From JBHJGM01 sp050331815 (GTDB lineage: Bacteria; Verrucomicrobiota; Verrucomicrobiia; Opitutales; JBHJGM01), in assembly GCA_050331815.1 (NCBI GenBank), contig JBHJGM010000013.1, forward strand, positions 72,878 through 136,877: a stretch of DNA of 64,000 bases, given 5' to 3'. Positions within the stretch are counted from its first letter, which is position 1, and each line of letters opens with the position of its first letter. This document shows positions 29,237 to 37,575 of the stretch, in pieces. The notes beneath the pieces were generated by a model that had not been told where the DNA came from, searched no databases, and saw only the letters and a list, made by a program, of their open reading frames with translations. The position numbers and the translations under genes were made by a program.

Positions 29237-30157
29237 ATGTTTGCTGAGCCCATAGCCATGAGCAAGCAACCGAAACGCTATCAGGACATTTACCCAGAAA
29301 GTCCTTTGCTGAACAGTGAAGACCTTGAACGTCCGTCCGCGAAGTCGCTGCTGAGGCTCGAATTTTTTGAGGCTGCGCCAGGACAAATGCCTCAGGAAGT
29401 CTTCAATCAGCATCACATCTTATTCAATTTGAGGGACTCGCCACATCGCCTGGAAAATTGGCGTGACGGTGTCCACCGCGATTTTATGTATCGCAAGGAC
29501 GAGGTGATCGTAACACCCGCAGGGGTGCGCTCCGGGTGGCGTTGGCATGACCGATCAAAGTGCATCGTCATCACACTGGAGCCCACGCAACTGGAGTCCT
29601 TTGCCCAGCACGAGTTGGGAACGCTACTGACAGACACCCAGCTCAAAGATACACCGCAGTTTGTGGATCCAGACCTGACGCAGGCTGCCATTATGTTGCG
29701 AGACGCGCTGACCAGCGAATTAGGATCCGCGGTCATGTTTGAGAGCTTTGCGCGGGTCTTTCTGACAAAGTTGATCCAGAGGTATGGATTGGAGTGTGAT
29801 GAGACACTTGCCTTTAACCAGAGCTTTACGTCGAAACATTATCAGAAGGTACTGGATTATGTTGCTGCACACTTTCACGAGAACTTGACCCTGGAAAAAC
29901 TTTCGAGTCGGGCAGGCTTTAGCCCCTTCCATTTTACGCGCTTGTTCAAGCGAACCATTGGGCACACGCCCCATCAATTTGTGATGCGTTATCGTGTTGA
30001 GCAGTCCCGTAAAATGCTTCTGGAAGCGCAGCGCCCGATCATCGACATCGCCGTATCTTGTGGGTTCTCCGACCAAGCGCATTTCTCGCGTGTGTTCAAA
30101 CGTTTGACAGGTCAAACGCCGAGACAATACCGCGTTTCGCTTCAGACGACAGCCTAG
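29237..30157 (+). CDS. AraC-family transcriptional regulator
   Basis: 306 residues from the ATG at 29237; an ATG at 29258 is an alternative. The N-terminal two thirds is a ligand-binding part without obvious cupin signatures. The C-terminal pair of helix-turn-helix motifs is clear: LTLEKLSSRAGFSPFHFTRL and PIIDIAVSCGFSDQAHFSRV, followed by TGQTPRQYR. It precedes the hydrolase gene in the same direction by 324 bp and is a plausible activator of it. Confidence 0.9.
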   Translation: MFAEPIAMSKQPKRYQDIYPESPLLNSEDLERPSAKSLLRLEFFEAAPGQMPQEVFNQHHILFNLRDSPHRLENWRDGVHRDFMYRKDEVIVTPAGVRSGWRWHDRSKCIVITLEPTQLESFAQHELGTLLTDTQLKDTPQFVDPDLTQAAIMLRDALTSELGSAVMFESFARVFLTKLIQRYGLECDETLAFNQSFTSKHYQKVLDYVAAHFHENLTLEKLSSRAGFSPFHFTRLFKRTIGHTPHQFVMRYRVEQSRKMLLEAQRPIIDIAVSCGFSDQAHFSRVFKRLTGQTPRQYRVSLQTTA

Positions 30158-30481
30158 CAGGAGTCAAAGCCGGTAGTTGAAGGCTTTCATGCGCGGGCTC
30201 GTTTAAAAGAGAGGCTGGATTGTTCTGCGGCTGCTTGGTTTGCCGAGCCAGGTGACGGATAGTCATTCGCTTAGAGCAACCTCCGTAAAGAAGCTGGATG
30301 GACGAGTGAAGAACCTCTGCAGCGGCTATCGTCTGCGATACGATAGTCCCGTGAAAGGAAAGCCTTTGCGCAAGAATTTTCAAAAACTTCGCAAGCTGCT
30401 TCAAGAGGAACCGGCAGAAATTCGGTAGAGTCGGTACATCAACTTCTAATCACGCAAACAACTCAAAGAAGGTAAAGCACC
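30158..30481. other. Intergenic region between araC-like and hydrolase genes
   Basis: 324 bp with no convincing gene. The right end supplies the ribosome-binding site AAGAAGG for the hydrolase at 30482. A promoter and regulator-binding site for the hydrolase are expected here, but no specific element was recognised. Confidence 0.4.
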
Positions 30482-31432
30482 ATGAACACCGAACTGAAAT
30501 CCATCGCTGCTATCGGTATGCTAACCAGCCTGATTGGCACTGCTGCAGAAGCAGCAATCAAGAAGCGCGTCAGCTTCGAAAGCCAGGGAAAGACCTTGGC
30601 TGGCAACCTCTACCTGCCGGACGATTACCGCGAAGGAGAAAAGCTACCCGCGGTTGTGATTACCGGAGCCTGGACAACCGTGAAAGAGCAAATGCCCGCC
30701 ACTTATGCAGCGAAGTTGGCCGACAATGGTTACGCTGCCCTCACGTTCGACTTCCGGGGCTGGGGCGCTAGTGAAGGCGAGGTAAAGTACCTCGAAAGCC
30801 CGGCTGAAAAAACCAAGGACATTCACGCCGCCGTCGCCTACCTCAGCACACGGGCAGAAGTGGATATGCAACGCATCGGTGGGTTGGGCATCTGCGCTTC
30901 AGCCGGTTACATGAGCGATGCCGCTGCGAGCAACCCACGCATGAAGGCGTTCGCCTTGGTAGCTCCGTGGTTGCATGACGCCGCGATAGTCGAGGCTACC
31001 TATGGAGGCCTTTCCGTCGTCAACAGCCTGATTGAAGCATCGCGTCGAGCCGCGGCATCCTCGGAGCCAGTGTATCTCGAGGCTGCAAGCACCACGAATG
31101 AAAACGCGGTCATGCAACAAGCTCCCTACTACACCGATCCGGAGCGGGGATTCATCAGCGAATACGATAATCGCTTCAACGCCGCTTCCTGGGAGCCCTG
31201 GCTCACTTACGATGCGCTAAAGACGGCATCGGTTCAGACCAAACCAGGCCTGTTGGTTCACTCCGAGGCGGCAGCTATCCCTGAAGGTGCCAAAGCCTAT
31301 GCGGCGTTGAGCGGCAAGCATGTTCAACTGCTGATGCTCGACGAAGTCACTCAATTCGACTTTTACGACGACACAGAATCCGTACAGCAAGCGACAAAGG
31401 CCGTCGTCAACCATTTCAAGAGCACACTCTAA
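30482..31432 (+). CDS. Secreted alpha/beta hydrolase with Cys nucleophile
   Basis: 316 residues with a short N-terminal signal-like stretch (IAAIGMLTSLIGTAAEAA). The fold elements are YLPDDYREGEKLPAVVITGA, the oxyanion-side FDFRGWGASEG, the nucleophile elbow GLGICASAGYMS and a late FDFYDD. The elbow has Cys where Ser is usual, as in dienelactone-hydrolase-like and YcjY-like proteins. The substrate is not known. It is probably regulated by the AraC-family protein encoded upstream. Confidence 0.85.
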   Translation: MNTELKSIAAIGMLTSLIGTAAEAAIKKRVSFESQGKTLAGNLYLPDDYREGEKLPAVVITGAWTTVKEQMPATYAAKLADNGYAALTFDFRGWGASEGEVKYLESPAEKTKDIHAAVAYLSTRAEVDMQRIGGLGICASAGYMSDAAASNPRMKAFALVAPWLHDAAIVEATYGGLSVVNSLIEASRRAAASSEPVYLEAASTTNENAVMQQAPYYTDPERGFISEYDNRFNAASWEPWLTYDALKTASVQTKPGLLVHSEAAAIPEGAKAYAALSGKHVQLLMLDEVTQFDFYDDTESVQQATKAVVNHFKSTL

Positions 31433-31699
31433 AACAGCTCTAACAGAAGGCATCAGCCGTGCATCTGGTGATGCAAAGAGTACTCCCAGTGAACTGCAGC
31501 GCCACTCAGCCCTATCCGGCACTAGCGTTCAACTAGTATGACCCGACCGTTATCATAAAGAGCAAGAGTGTAGGTATCCTTGCGGACCAAGCGAATTCCG
31601 AAGCACTGGAAAACTCTACGCTGCCGAAATCCAGTTCGACGATTCCTAGCTAAACTGCGGGCAAGCCGAACTGAGGCTCCCAGGGTCTTAGCAAACAAA

Positions 31700-31849
31700 C
31701 TAACCGAAGTACTGCCAGGTTTTGATGCCACTCACCATCGTGTAGGTGGCATCAAATTCTGGAAAAATCATCGCGCAACTGCCGATAACATCGGCAGCGC
31801 AACTTCGCTTTGAAACTGGCTGAAGGTGCTCAGGGGCCAGAGCGGTCAT
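31700..31849 (-). CDS. Small hypothetical protein (49 residues)
   Basis: The reverse strand has AGGAAG five bases before the ATG at 31849 and an open frame of 49 codons (MTALAPEHLQPVSKRSCA... to IKTWQYFG). No family is recognised. It sits in the 485-bp gap (31433-31917) between the hydrolase and the first COG0523 gene, divergent from the latter with only 68 bp between starts, so it could share the operator at 31888. Beyond it the gap holds only another doubtful minus-strand frame around 31522-31731. Confidence 0.4.
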   Translation of the reverse strand: MTALAPEHLQPVSKRSCAADVIGSCAMIFPEFDATYTMVSGIKTWQYFG

Positions 31850-31887
31850 GACACTTCCTTTTATGGAAACGCTCGTTTTTGGCTCGA

Positions 31888-31906
31888 TGCGAAAGTGAAA
31901 GTCATT
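31888..31906. promoter_or_regulatory. Candidate Zur/Fur operator, weak copy
   Basis: GAAAGTGA followed by TCATT matches 13 of 19 positions of the palindrome found at 38726-38744. It ends 11 bp before the ATG of the His-rich COG0523 gene, the same placement as at the two better sites. Confidence 0.4.
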
Positions 31907-31917
31907 TGCATTAAGGC

Positions 31918-33240
31918 ATGAGTTTTCTGATGTGGAATCCGCAGGGTGCGGATAAACCGACAACGCTGGTCCCGGTCACCGTTTTGAGTGGTTTTCTGGG
32001 GGCGGGAAAGACGACCGTCCTGAACAGGGTGCTTAAAGATGCGGGCTCGCTGCGAATTGCGGTGCTCGTCAATGATCTTGGCGAGATCAACATTGATGCG
32101 GCCCTGATTAAAAGCGCGGTCAAAGAGGTGGATGGCGCGATTGCCGGCATGCTTGAGCTGCAAGGCGGCTGTATCTGCTGCAGCATCCAAACCGACCTGC
32201 TGGATGCCCTGCTTGAACTCACCCAGAAGTTCAAGCCGGACCATATTCTGATCGAGGCGACCGGCGTGGCAGAGCCCAAGGCGATTCTGCAGACCCTTTA
32301 CACACGCAATCCATCGGGCTGGAGCGGCACGGACATCCTTAAAGTCGCCAATATGGTGACGGTGGTCGATGGCGGGAATCTGGAACAGTATCTTGAGTCA
32401 CCCGACAATAGCGGGAACCGCCCGCGGACCCACCTTCTCCCGAACGACCCGCGCCGCCCGCTCCAAGAGTTACTCGTCGAGCAGATCGAGTGCGCGGATG
32501 TGTTGCTGATCAACAAAGCGGATACGCTCGAGGAGGATGCCCGGAAGCGCCTTCAGGCCTACCTGGGGAGCTTGAATCAAGCTGCCGAGGTGTGGACCAG
32601 CAGCTTCGGGCAGATCGATGTGGATCGGCTGATGCAGGAGCATCGATTCAGTGTCGGCAAAACGCTCAACAGTGCGGCGTGGCAGAATGCCATTCTCGAC
32701 AACGTCGATGGGCGTAGAAATGCCTGGAAACAGGAAAAGCAGGCTGCAAACGAAGATGAACCGCCAGCCGCTGACGCTCATTCGCATGAACACGACCACC
32801 ACCATCACACACACGACGCATGTGAGCACCCTGATCATGAACATGACCATCACCACAAAGACTACGGGCTAGAGACCTTTGTCTACAATGCGCGGACCCC
32901 ATTTGATGAAGCCCGGTTTCTCAGGGTGCTGCGAACGGGACTGCCGGGCGTCATTCGCGCCAAAGGGTTTTATTGGACCGAGCGGGTGCCCACGCGCGTA
33001 GGCCTCTTGTCGATTGCCGGGAAGATGCTCCGCGCGGACTACCTCTCTGAATGGTGGCACACGAAGATCCAACGTGGAGAATCGGAGCTGGCTGAAGTGC
33101 CGGAACTGGTGAAGCAGTCCTGGCTTCCGGGCCTCGGGGATCGGAGACAGGAGATCGTATTCATCGGGATCGACCTGAACAAAGAGCGTATCGAGAACGT
33201 GCTGAAAGACTGTTTCGCGCACGAAAAAGTAAAGGGGTAA
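31918..33240 (+). CDS. COG0523/CobW-family GTPase with His-rich loop (zinc metallochaperone type)
   Basis: 440 residues. The P-loop is SGFLGAGKTTVLN (about 24-36), the metal-binding CxCC is GGCICCS (about 83-89) and the G4 motif is INKADTL. Between the GTPase and C-terminal domains a loop near residues 290-320 is packed with His (HSHEHDHHHHTHD and HEHDHHH), a typical metal-storage or metal-sensing insertion. COG0523 proteins deliver zinc or other metals to client enzymes under limitation. The candidate operator just upstream, and the neighbouring HisI and Fur-family genes, point to zinc. Confidence 0.9.
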   Translation: MSFLMWNPQGADKPTTLVPVTVLSGFLGAGKTTVLNRVLKDAGSLRIAVLVNDLGEINIDAALIKSAVKEVDGAIAGMLELQGGCICCSIQTDLLDALLELTQKFKPDHILIEATGVAEPKAILQTLYTRNPSGWSGTDILKVANMVTVVDGGNLEQYLESPDNSGNRPRTHLLPNDPRRPLQELLVEQIECADVLLINKADTLEEDARKRLQAYLGSLNQAAEVWTSSFGQIDVDRLMQEHRFSVGKTLNSAAWQNAILDNVDGRRNAWKQEKQAANEDEPPAADAHSHEHDHHHHTHDACEHPDHEHDHHHKDYGLETFVYNARTPFDEARFLRVLRTGLPGVIRAKGFYWTERVPTRVGLLSIAGKMLRADYLSEWWHTKIQRGESELAEVPELVKQSWLPGLGDRRQEIVFIGIDLNKERIENVLKDCFAHEKVKG

Positions 33241-33329
33241 GCGAATTCGCTATTCCTTTACTCTAGGCGACGAGCTCAAGGCCTCCCTTGCCCCAGTGTC
33301 GGTTTGAGCGAGGCAGATTGTGCTTGGTC

Positions 33330-33833
33330 TTACAACTTCGTCGGATTCGGGGCGTCGCCGTAAACAGCCTTCGGATCGAAGGCTTTAGAGTCCTCGACGA
33401 AGCGAAGGCGCAGCGCCTCATCCGACTCGCCGATGGGCACCTCCCGGTAAAAACAGGAACGATAGCCAACGTGGCAGGAGGCCTCGTCGCCGCCAGCCTT
33501 TGGTTCGGTCAGTTCGACTTCAAGCACGACGCAGTCTTGATCGTCATCGATGAGCATCCGTTTGACATGCTGAAACATGCCGGAACTTTCGCCCTTCTTC
33601 CAAAGCTTTTGGCGAGAGCGGGACCAGTAGTGCGCCAGCCCGGTCTGAATGGTCAGGGCGAGCGCTTCTGGGTTCATGAAGGCGACCATCAGTACCTCTT
33701 TAGAAACCGCGTGCAGAGTCACGCAGGGAAGTACGCCTTGAGAATCGAATTTGGGCGCAAGTTGGTCGCCTTCTTCGACCTGTTCGACGCTCTCGCGTTT
33801 TGCAAAAATAGATAGGGTTGGTTCTGAACTCAT
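33330..33833 (-). CDS. hisI: Phosphoribosyl-AMP cyclohydrolase (HisI), probably a metal-regulated paralogue
   Basis: 167 residues. Family motifs: AFMNPEALALTIQTG, HYWSRSRQKLWKKGESSG, the metal-binding acidic cluster IDDDQDCVV, and the zinc Cys residues in ASCHVGYRSCFYR. It opens the adenine ring of phosphoribosyl-AMP in histidine synthesis and needs zinc. No other his genes are nearby; instead it is divergent from the Fur-family gene across an operator-like palindrome. HisI duplicates are known members of zinc-limitation regulons linked with COG0523 GTPases, so a back-up enzyme role is likely. About 40 residues at the C-terminus extend past the core. Confidence 0.9.
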   Translation of the reverse strand: MSSEPTLSIFAKRESVEQVEEGDQLAPKFDSQGVLPCVTLHAVSKEVLMVAFMNPEALALTIQTGLAHYWSRSRQKLWKKGESSGMFQHVKRMLIDDDQDCVVLEVELTEPKAGGDEASCHVGYRSCFYREVPIGESDEALRLRFVEDSKAFDPKAVYGDAPNPTKL

Positions 33834-33872
33834 TCTTTAAATCTTGAGTGGGCGCGTGCCGATGGCAAAGCT

Positions 33873-33891
33873 AATGAAAGCGACTTTCAGG
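33873..33891. promoter_or_regulatory. Candidate Zur/Fur operator between hisI and the regulator gene
   Basis: AATGAAAGCGACTTTCAGG matches the perfect palindrome at 38726 in 16 of 19 positions. It covers the ribosome-binding region of the Fur-family gene (ATG at 33897) and lies 40 bp upstream of the hisI start, so it could serve both directions and give autoregulation. Confidence 0.6.
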
Positions 33892-33896
33892 AAGCC

Positions 33897-34343
33897 ATGA
33901 AGCACGATCGGGGATTCCTCCAACGCATTCGTCAGTCCATCGAGCGGAGTTCGCTGCGCATGACCCATAAGCGTGAGCGACTTCTTGAGGCGTTGGTCGC
34001 GGTGGACCGGCCAATCTCCGCGGCGGCGTTGCGCGATCGCGCCGACCTTCCCGAAAGTGATCTGGTGACGGTATACCGAACCTTGGAGGCGTTCGAACGC
34101 ATCGGTATTATCCAGAGAATACCGTTGGAGGAAAACGGCTGTCTCTACGAGCTGACCGAAACCAACGATCACCACCATCACTTTATCTGCCGCGAGTGCC
34201 ATCGGGCCGAACGCCTGGATCTATGCCTGGCCAAGGAGTTGGAAGCGCAGGCCCGCAAACTCGGCTTTACCGAAGTCACCCATCTGATGGAAGTGTACGG
34301 ACTTTGCGAAGACTGTCGGCCGGGCTTCGGCTCCGAAAATTGA
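33897..34343 (+). CDS. Fur-family metalloregulator, probably Zur
   Basis: 148 residues. The winged-helix part contains RDRADLPESDLVTVYRTLEA. The dimerisation half has HHHHFICRECHRAERLDLC and a second Cys pair near the end (GLCEDCRPG), giving the usual structural zinc site plus His-rich sensor ligands. Fur, Zur and PerR cannot be told apart safely by eye. The target genes suggested by the palindromes (two COG0523 loci, hisI, a FeoB-like transporter) favour a zinc sensor. Its own start is covered by one of those palindromes. Confidence 0.85.
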   Translation: MKHDRGFLQRIRQSIERSSLRMTHKRERLLEALVAVDRPISAAALRDRADLPESDLVTVYRTLEAFERIGIIQRIPLEENGCLYELTETNDHHHHFICRECHRAERLDLCLAKELEAQARKLGFTEVTHLMEVYGLCEDCRPGFGSEN

Positions 34344-34373
34344 GTTTCAGCAGACCGCGGATAGCAACAGGCG

Positions 34374-34601
34374 CTAGCAGCTTGCGCATGTACCACCGCC
34401 ACAACAGCCGCTGCCGGCTGATGAACGCTGAATTCTCTTGTTTTTAGGAATGAAGACACCGCCGGAGACAAGCCGCCGCACCGGTTTTCCTGTTTCGGGA
34501 TGCGTGCGCAACGGCTCGGCCTTGATCGATTGAAAGAGCTCGAACTGCTCAGGTTGTTCGTCCTCAGTGCGCGGCACGGTTTCGTAGACGTAGACAGGCA
34601 T
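34374..34601 (-). CDS. FmdB-like small protein that has lost the zinc-ribbon cysteines
   Basis: 75 residues from the ATG at 34601, which follows the upstream stop by two bases (TGAGGATG). The N-terminus MPVYVYETVP and HPETGKPVRRLVSGG match FmdB-type zinc ribbons, but the two CxxC pairs normally at residues 8-11 and 25-28 are missing. Instead a Cys cluster (GCCGGGTCASC) ends the protein. It is the last gene of the oxidoreductase/FeoB-like/COG0523 operon and may bind metal only through its tail. Confidence 0.75.
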   Translation of the reverse strand: MPVYVYETVPRTEDEQPEQFELFQSIKAEPLRTHPETGKPVRRLVSGGVFIPKNKRIQRSSAGSGCCGGGTCASC

Positions 34602-34603
34602 CC

Positions 34604-35842
34604 TCAATCGAGCTCCGCGGCGAGGGGCGAGGCGTCGCTAGTCCAGTCCGGGAACGGATCCTTGAAGGTGCTCCAAGCGGTTACGCCTTCCCCCATCTCA
34701 TCATCGGTCAACAGGCAGGCGTCAAAGCAGTCGCGCAGAAACGCTTCGTCCATCTGCCCGACATGGCCAATGAGTACGATTTCCTGGCGGCGGTCGCCAT
34801 GGGGCTCTTTCCAATTAGAGAGCACGGAGGTGATTTCCTCTTCGTCGTCCGGCCAATGATTGCGAGGCACGGCGGCAAACCACTTGCCTGCCAGCCGCAC
34901 GTCGGACTGGGCTCCGGCCCTTGACCAAAGCCCAACGTAAGGCATGCGGGTTGCGAGCCAGAAAAAGCCCTTTGAACGAATCACCCCCGGCCAGTCCTGA
35001 GCCATCCACTTGCGCACACGTTCAGGATGGAACGGGCGCCGCGCGCGGTACACGAAATGACTGATGCCGTATTCCTCGGTTTCTGGAACCGGCTCGTTCT
35101 GGATCAGTTTTAGCCAGTCCGGCATCTGTTCGGCGGATTGGATATCGAAGCGTCCGGTGTTGAGAATAGAGCGAGGCTCGATGTTCCCGAAGCTCGACTC
35201 GATCAGCTCGGCCCGACTGTTGATCGCTTTGATACCGGAGATGATCCGCGCGCGTGTGACTTCATTGACGGTGTCAACTTTGTTGAGCAGTATCACATCG
35301 GCGAACTCGATCTGATCGACAAGCAGATCGACGATGCTGCGGTCATCCTCCGGACCGACTTCCTGGCCGCGGTCCCGCAACTTTTCCGGTGAGCCGAAGT
35401 CGCGTTCAAAATTCGCTGCGTCGACCACCGTGACCATCGTATCGAGGCGCGACACGTCCTCCAGGCTGAACCCGAGTTCGCCGCGAAAGTAAAACGTCTC
35501 GGCTACGGGCATGGGCTCGGAAACGCCGGTTGACTCGATGAGGAGGTAGTCGAAACGCCCCTCGTAAGCCAGGCGCCGGACCTCTTCGAGCAGGTCATCG
35601 CGCAGGGTGCAGCAAATGCAGCCATTGCTCATTTCGACCAGTTTCTCCTCCTTGCGACTCAACTCAGCCCCGCCCTCGGCAACCAGGCGGGCGTCGATGT
35701 TGACCTCGCTCATGTCGTTGACGATGACCGCGACCTTCAGTCCCTCCCGGTTGTTCAAAACGTGGTTGAGTACCGTGGTTTTCCCGGCCCCAAGAAAACC
35801 GGAAAGGACGGTGACGGGGAGCTTACGCTTTGGTGTTCGCAT
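34604..35842 (-). CDS. COG0523/CobW-family GTPase without His loop (ZigA/YciC-like)
   Basis: 412 residues. P-loop SGFLGAGKTTVLN, metal-binding NGCICCTLRDDLL, LLIESTGVSEPMPVAETF and LLNKVDTV are all present; the inter-domain His-rich loop of the other copy is absent. The C-terminal CobW_C part includes GVIRSKGFFWLATRM. It belongs to the zinc-chaperone branch often controlled by Zur. It is 14 bp downstream of the FeoB-like gene and nearly overlaps the FmdB-like gene. Confidence 0.9.
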   Translation of the reverse strand: MRTPKRKLPVTVLSGFLGAGKTTVLNHVLNNREGLKVAVIVNDMSEVNIDARLVAEGGAELSRKEEKLVEMSNGCICCTLRDDLLEEVRRLAYEGRFDYLLIESTGVSEPMPVAETFYFRGELGFSLEDVSRLDTMVTVVDAANFERDFGSPEKLRDRGQEVGPEDDRSIVDLLVDQIEFADVILLNKVDTVNEVTRARIISGIKAINSRAELIESSFGNIEPRSILNTGRFDIQSAEQMPDWLKLIQNEPVPETEEYGISHFVYRARRPFHPERVRKWMAQDWPGVIRSKGFFWLATRMPYVGLWSRAGAQSDVRLAGKWFAAVPRNHWPDDEEEITSVLSNWKEPHGDRRQEIVLIGHVGQMDEAFLRDCFDACLLTDDEMGEGVTAWSTFKDPFPDWTSDASPLAAELD

Positions 35843-35856
35843 AATGTATAATTGAG

Positions 35857-37575
35857 CTAAATTCTGACGGAAACAAGCAGCGCTCCCAACCAGGCAATGC
35901 CCAGGGCAAACACTGCGGCAAAACCCGCCTGCCGCCCGACCAATTTAAGCGCGAAGCCCGGACGCATTTCTTTCGCGACCGTCAGCACCGTGACGAGGCA
36001 GGGCAGCAGGACGCCGGCGAGGTAGACCACGGTGAGCACTTGAACCGAACTATCCAGAGGCATCTTGAGCGAATCCCAATCGCCGTTGAGCAGTCCGATG
36101 GCGATGCCATCCTTGCGCACCGAGCCCAGCACAACCGCCAGAGAGGCCTCAGGCGGCAGGTTGAAAACGGCCATGACCGGGGCCAGCAGATGCGTCAAAG
36201 CAGCTAGTGCGCCCGACCATTGGAGCAGACCGGCAACCACGCAAACGCCGACAAAGATGGGCAGAGCGACAATCGCGAAGTCCCGAAGACTTTGCAGCGC
36301 CTCGCGCAGGACCGCATTGATTTCAGGCAGGCGCAGGTTCCCCTGAGCCGGCAGTAGCATTTTGGCTTGGGCGTGTCGGAGTGCCGCGGGCCTTGTCAGT
36401 CGCAGATACATCAGCGTCGTGACGGCGAGCACCGCAAGGTAGACAGGCCCCAGCCACATGAAGCCCGCCGCCGCAAAAACCGCCAAAGTCGCCGGCAGTT
36501 GGTAGGAGCAGGCGGAACCAAAGGAGATGGCTGAGACGCACGCACCTCGCGAACAACTGGAGCACGCACGAGTCGCGATGACTGCCGGCACATTGCAGCC
36601 AAACCCCATCACCACGCGCACGAGGTCGCGGCCACCGAGCCCAAACGGCTTCAACCATGGATGCAGCGCATAGGACAGACGATCGATCAGACCCGTGCTT
36701 TTGTAGGCTGCGATCAGTGCGGTGAAGATCAGGATCGTCGGCAGCGCGTAAAGCAGAAGAAAGGGAAACATCGCGACCACCCCGTAATCGCCTCCTAGCG
36801 AAGCGGCTATGGGCGCGGGAAGCGTGTTGAGCCAGCCAAGCACCGGCTGCATAAGCATGCTCAGCGAGTTGAAGAAATAATCCGCGAGTTGGTTTGCCTG
36901 CGTGACCGCGACCCACGCCGGTCCAAACAGCAGGAGCAAACTCACCGGCGCGAAGCCCGCCGCCCGCTCCAGCATCAAGCCGAAGTTTGCTCTCTGAGCC
37001 TCAGGGAAAACAGGAAGTTCGTGGAGGTTTCCAAAGGTCCATGGTTTCGCCTGCATAACGCCTGTTCGCACGTTTGCGAGATCTGTGGCATCCGGCTTGC
37101 GGCTGTCTAAAAGCATGACCGGCACACCGAGTTTCTCGCTCCAGGCAGCCGTGTGCCTTTGTAGTAACGCTGCGTCGGCGCAGGCCACGCGGTCACGGAA
37201 AGTCAGTGTGATGGCGACTTTCCGCGACCCGAGGAGCGCTTGCAGTGCAGCCATTTCCTCGCGAGCCCGGTAAGCGCGCAACACAACCAAAACGGCCTCA
37301 GCACCTTCCAGTGCATTGAGCGCATCGCTGACCGTCACCGCATCCGAGCCTGTGACAATCCCGGGCGTGTCGACCCAATCCCAAGACTCGTCTGAATAAC
37401 GTTCGCAGCGCAAGGTGGTGCCTGCCAGCAGCGAGGACTCGGCAAAACGACCGGTCAAAGCGGACAGGAGACTGCTCTTGCCCACGCTCTCCAAGCCGAG
37501 AACCGCCACGGAGGGTCGCTTCCCGGTTGCGGAAAGGAGTGGATTTTCGCCGACAGCAAACCCCGCCGCATTCAC
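35857..37575 (-). CDS. FeoB-like GTPase-permease, short form
   Basis: 572 residues, shorter than typical FeoB (about 700-780). The N-terminal G domain has LGLESVGKSSLLSAL (G1) and WDWVDTPGI (G3), but the N/TKxD G4 motif is replaced by a FRDR segment. The membrane part has two Gate-type halves with conserved GFGCNVPAVIATRACSSC and SFGSACSYQLP, which carry several Cys typical of FeoB pores. FeoB imports ferrous iron, but the surrounding genes look zinc-related, so the transported metal is open. Its ATG overlaps the oxidoreductase stop (ATGA). Confidence 0.8.
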   Translation of the reverse strand: MNAAGFAVGENPLLSATGKRPSVAVLGLESVGKSSLLSALTGRFAESSLLAGTTLRCERYSDESWDWVDTPGIVTGSDAVTVSDALNALEGAEAVLVVLRAYRAREEMAALQALLGSRKVAITLTFRDRVACADAALLQRHTAAWSEKLGVPVMLLDSRKPDATDLANVRTGVMQAKPWTFGNLHELPVFPEAQRANFGLMLERAAGFAPVSLLLLFGPAWVAVTQANQLADYFFNSLSMLMQPVLGWLNTLPAPIAASLGGDYGVVAMFPFLLLYALPTILIFTALIAAYKSTGLIDRLSYALHPWLKPFGLGGRDLVRVVMGFGCNVPAVIATRACSSCSRGACVSAISFGSACSYQLPATLAVFAAAGFMWLGPVYLAVLAVTTLMYLRLTRPAALRHAQAKMLLPAQGNLRLPEINAVLREALQSLRDFAIVALPIFVGVCVVAGLLQWSGALAALTHLLAPVMAVFNLPPEASLAVVLGSVRKDGIAIGLLNGDWDSLKMPLDSSVQVLTVVYLAGVLLPCLVTVLTVAKEMRPGFALKLVGRQAGFAAVFALGIAWLGALLVSVRI

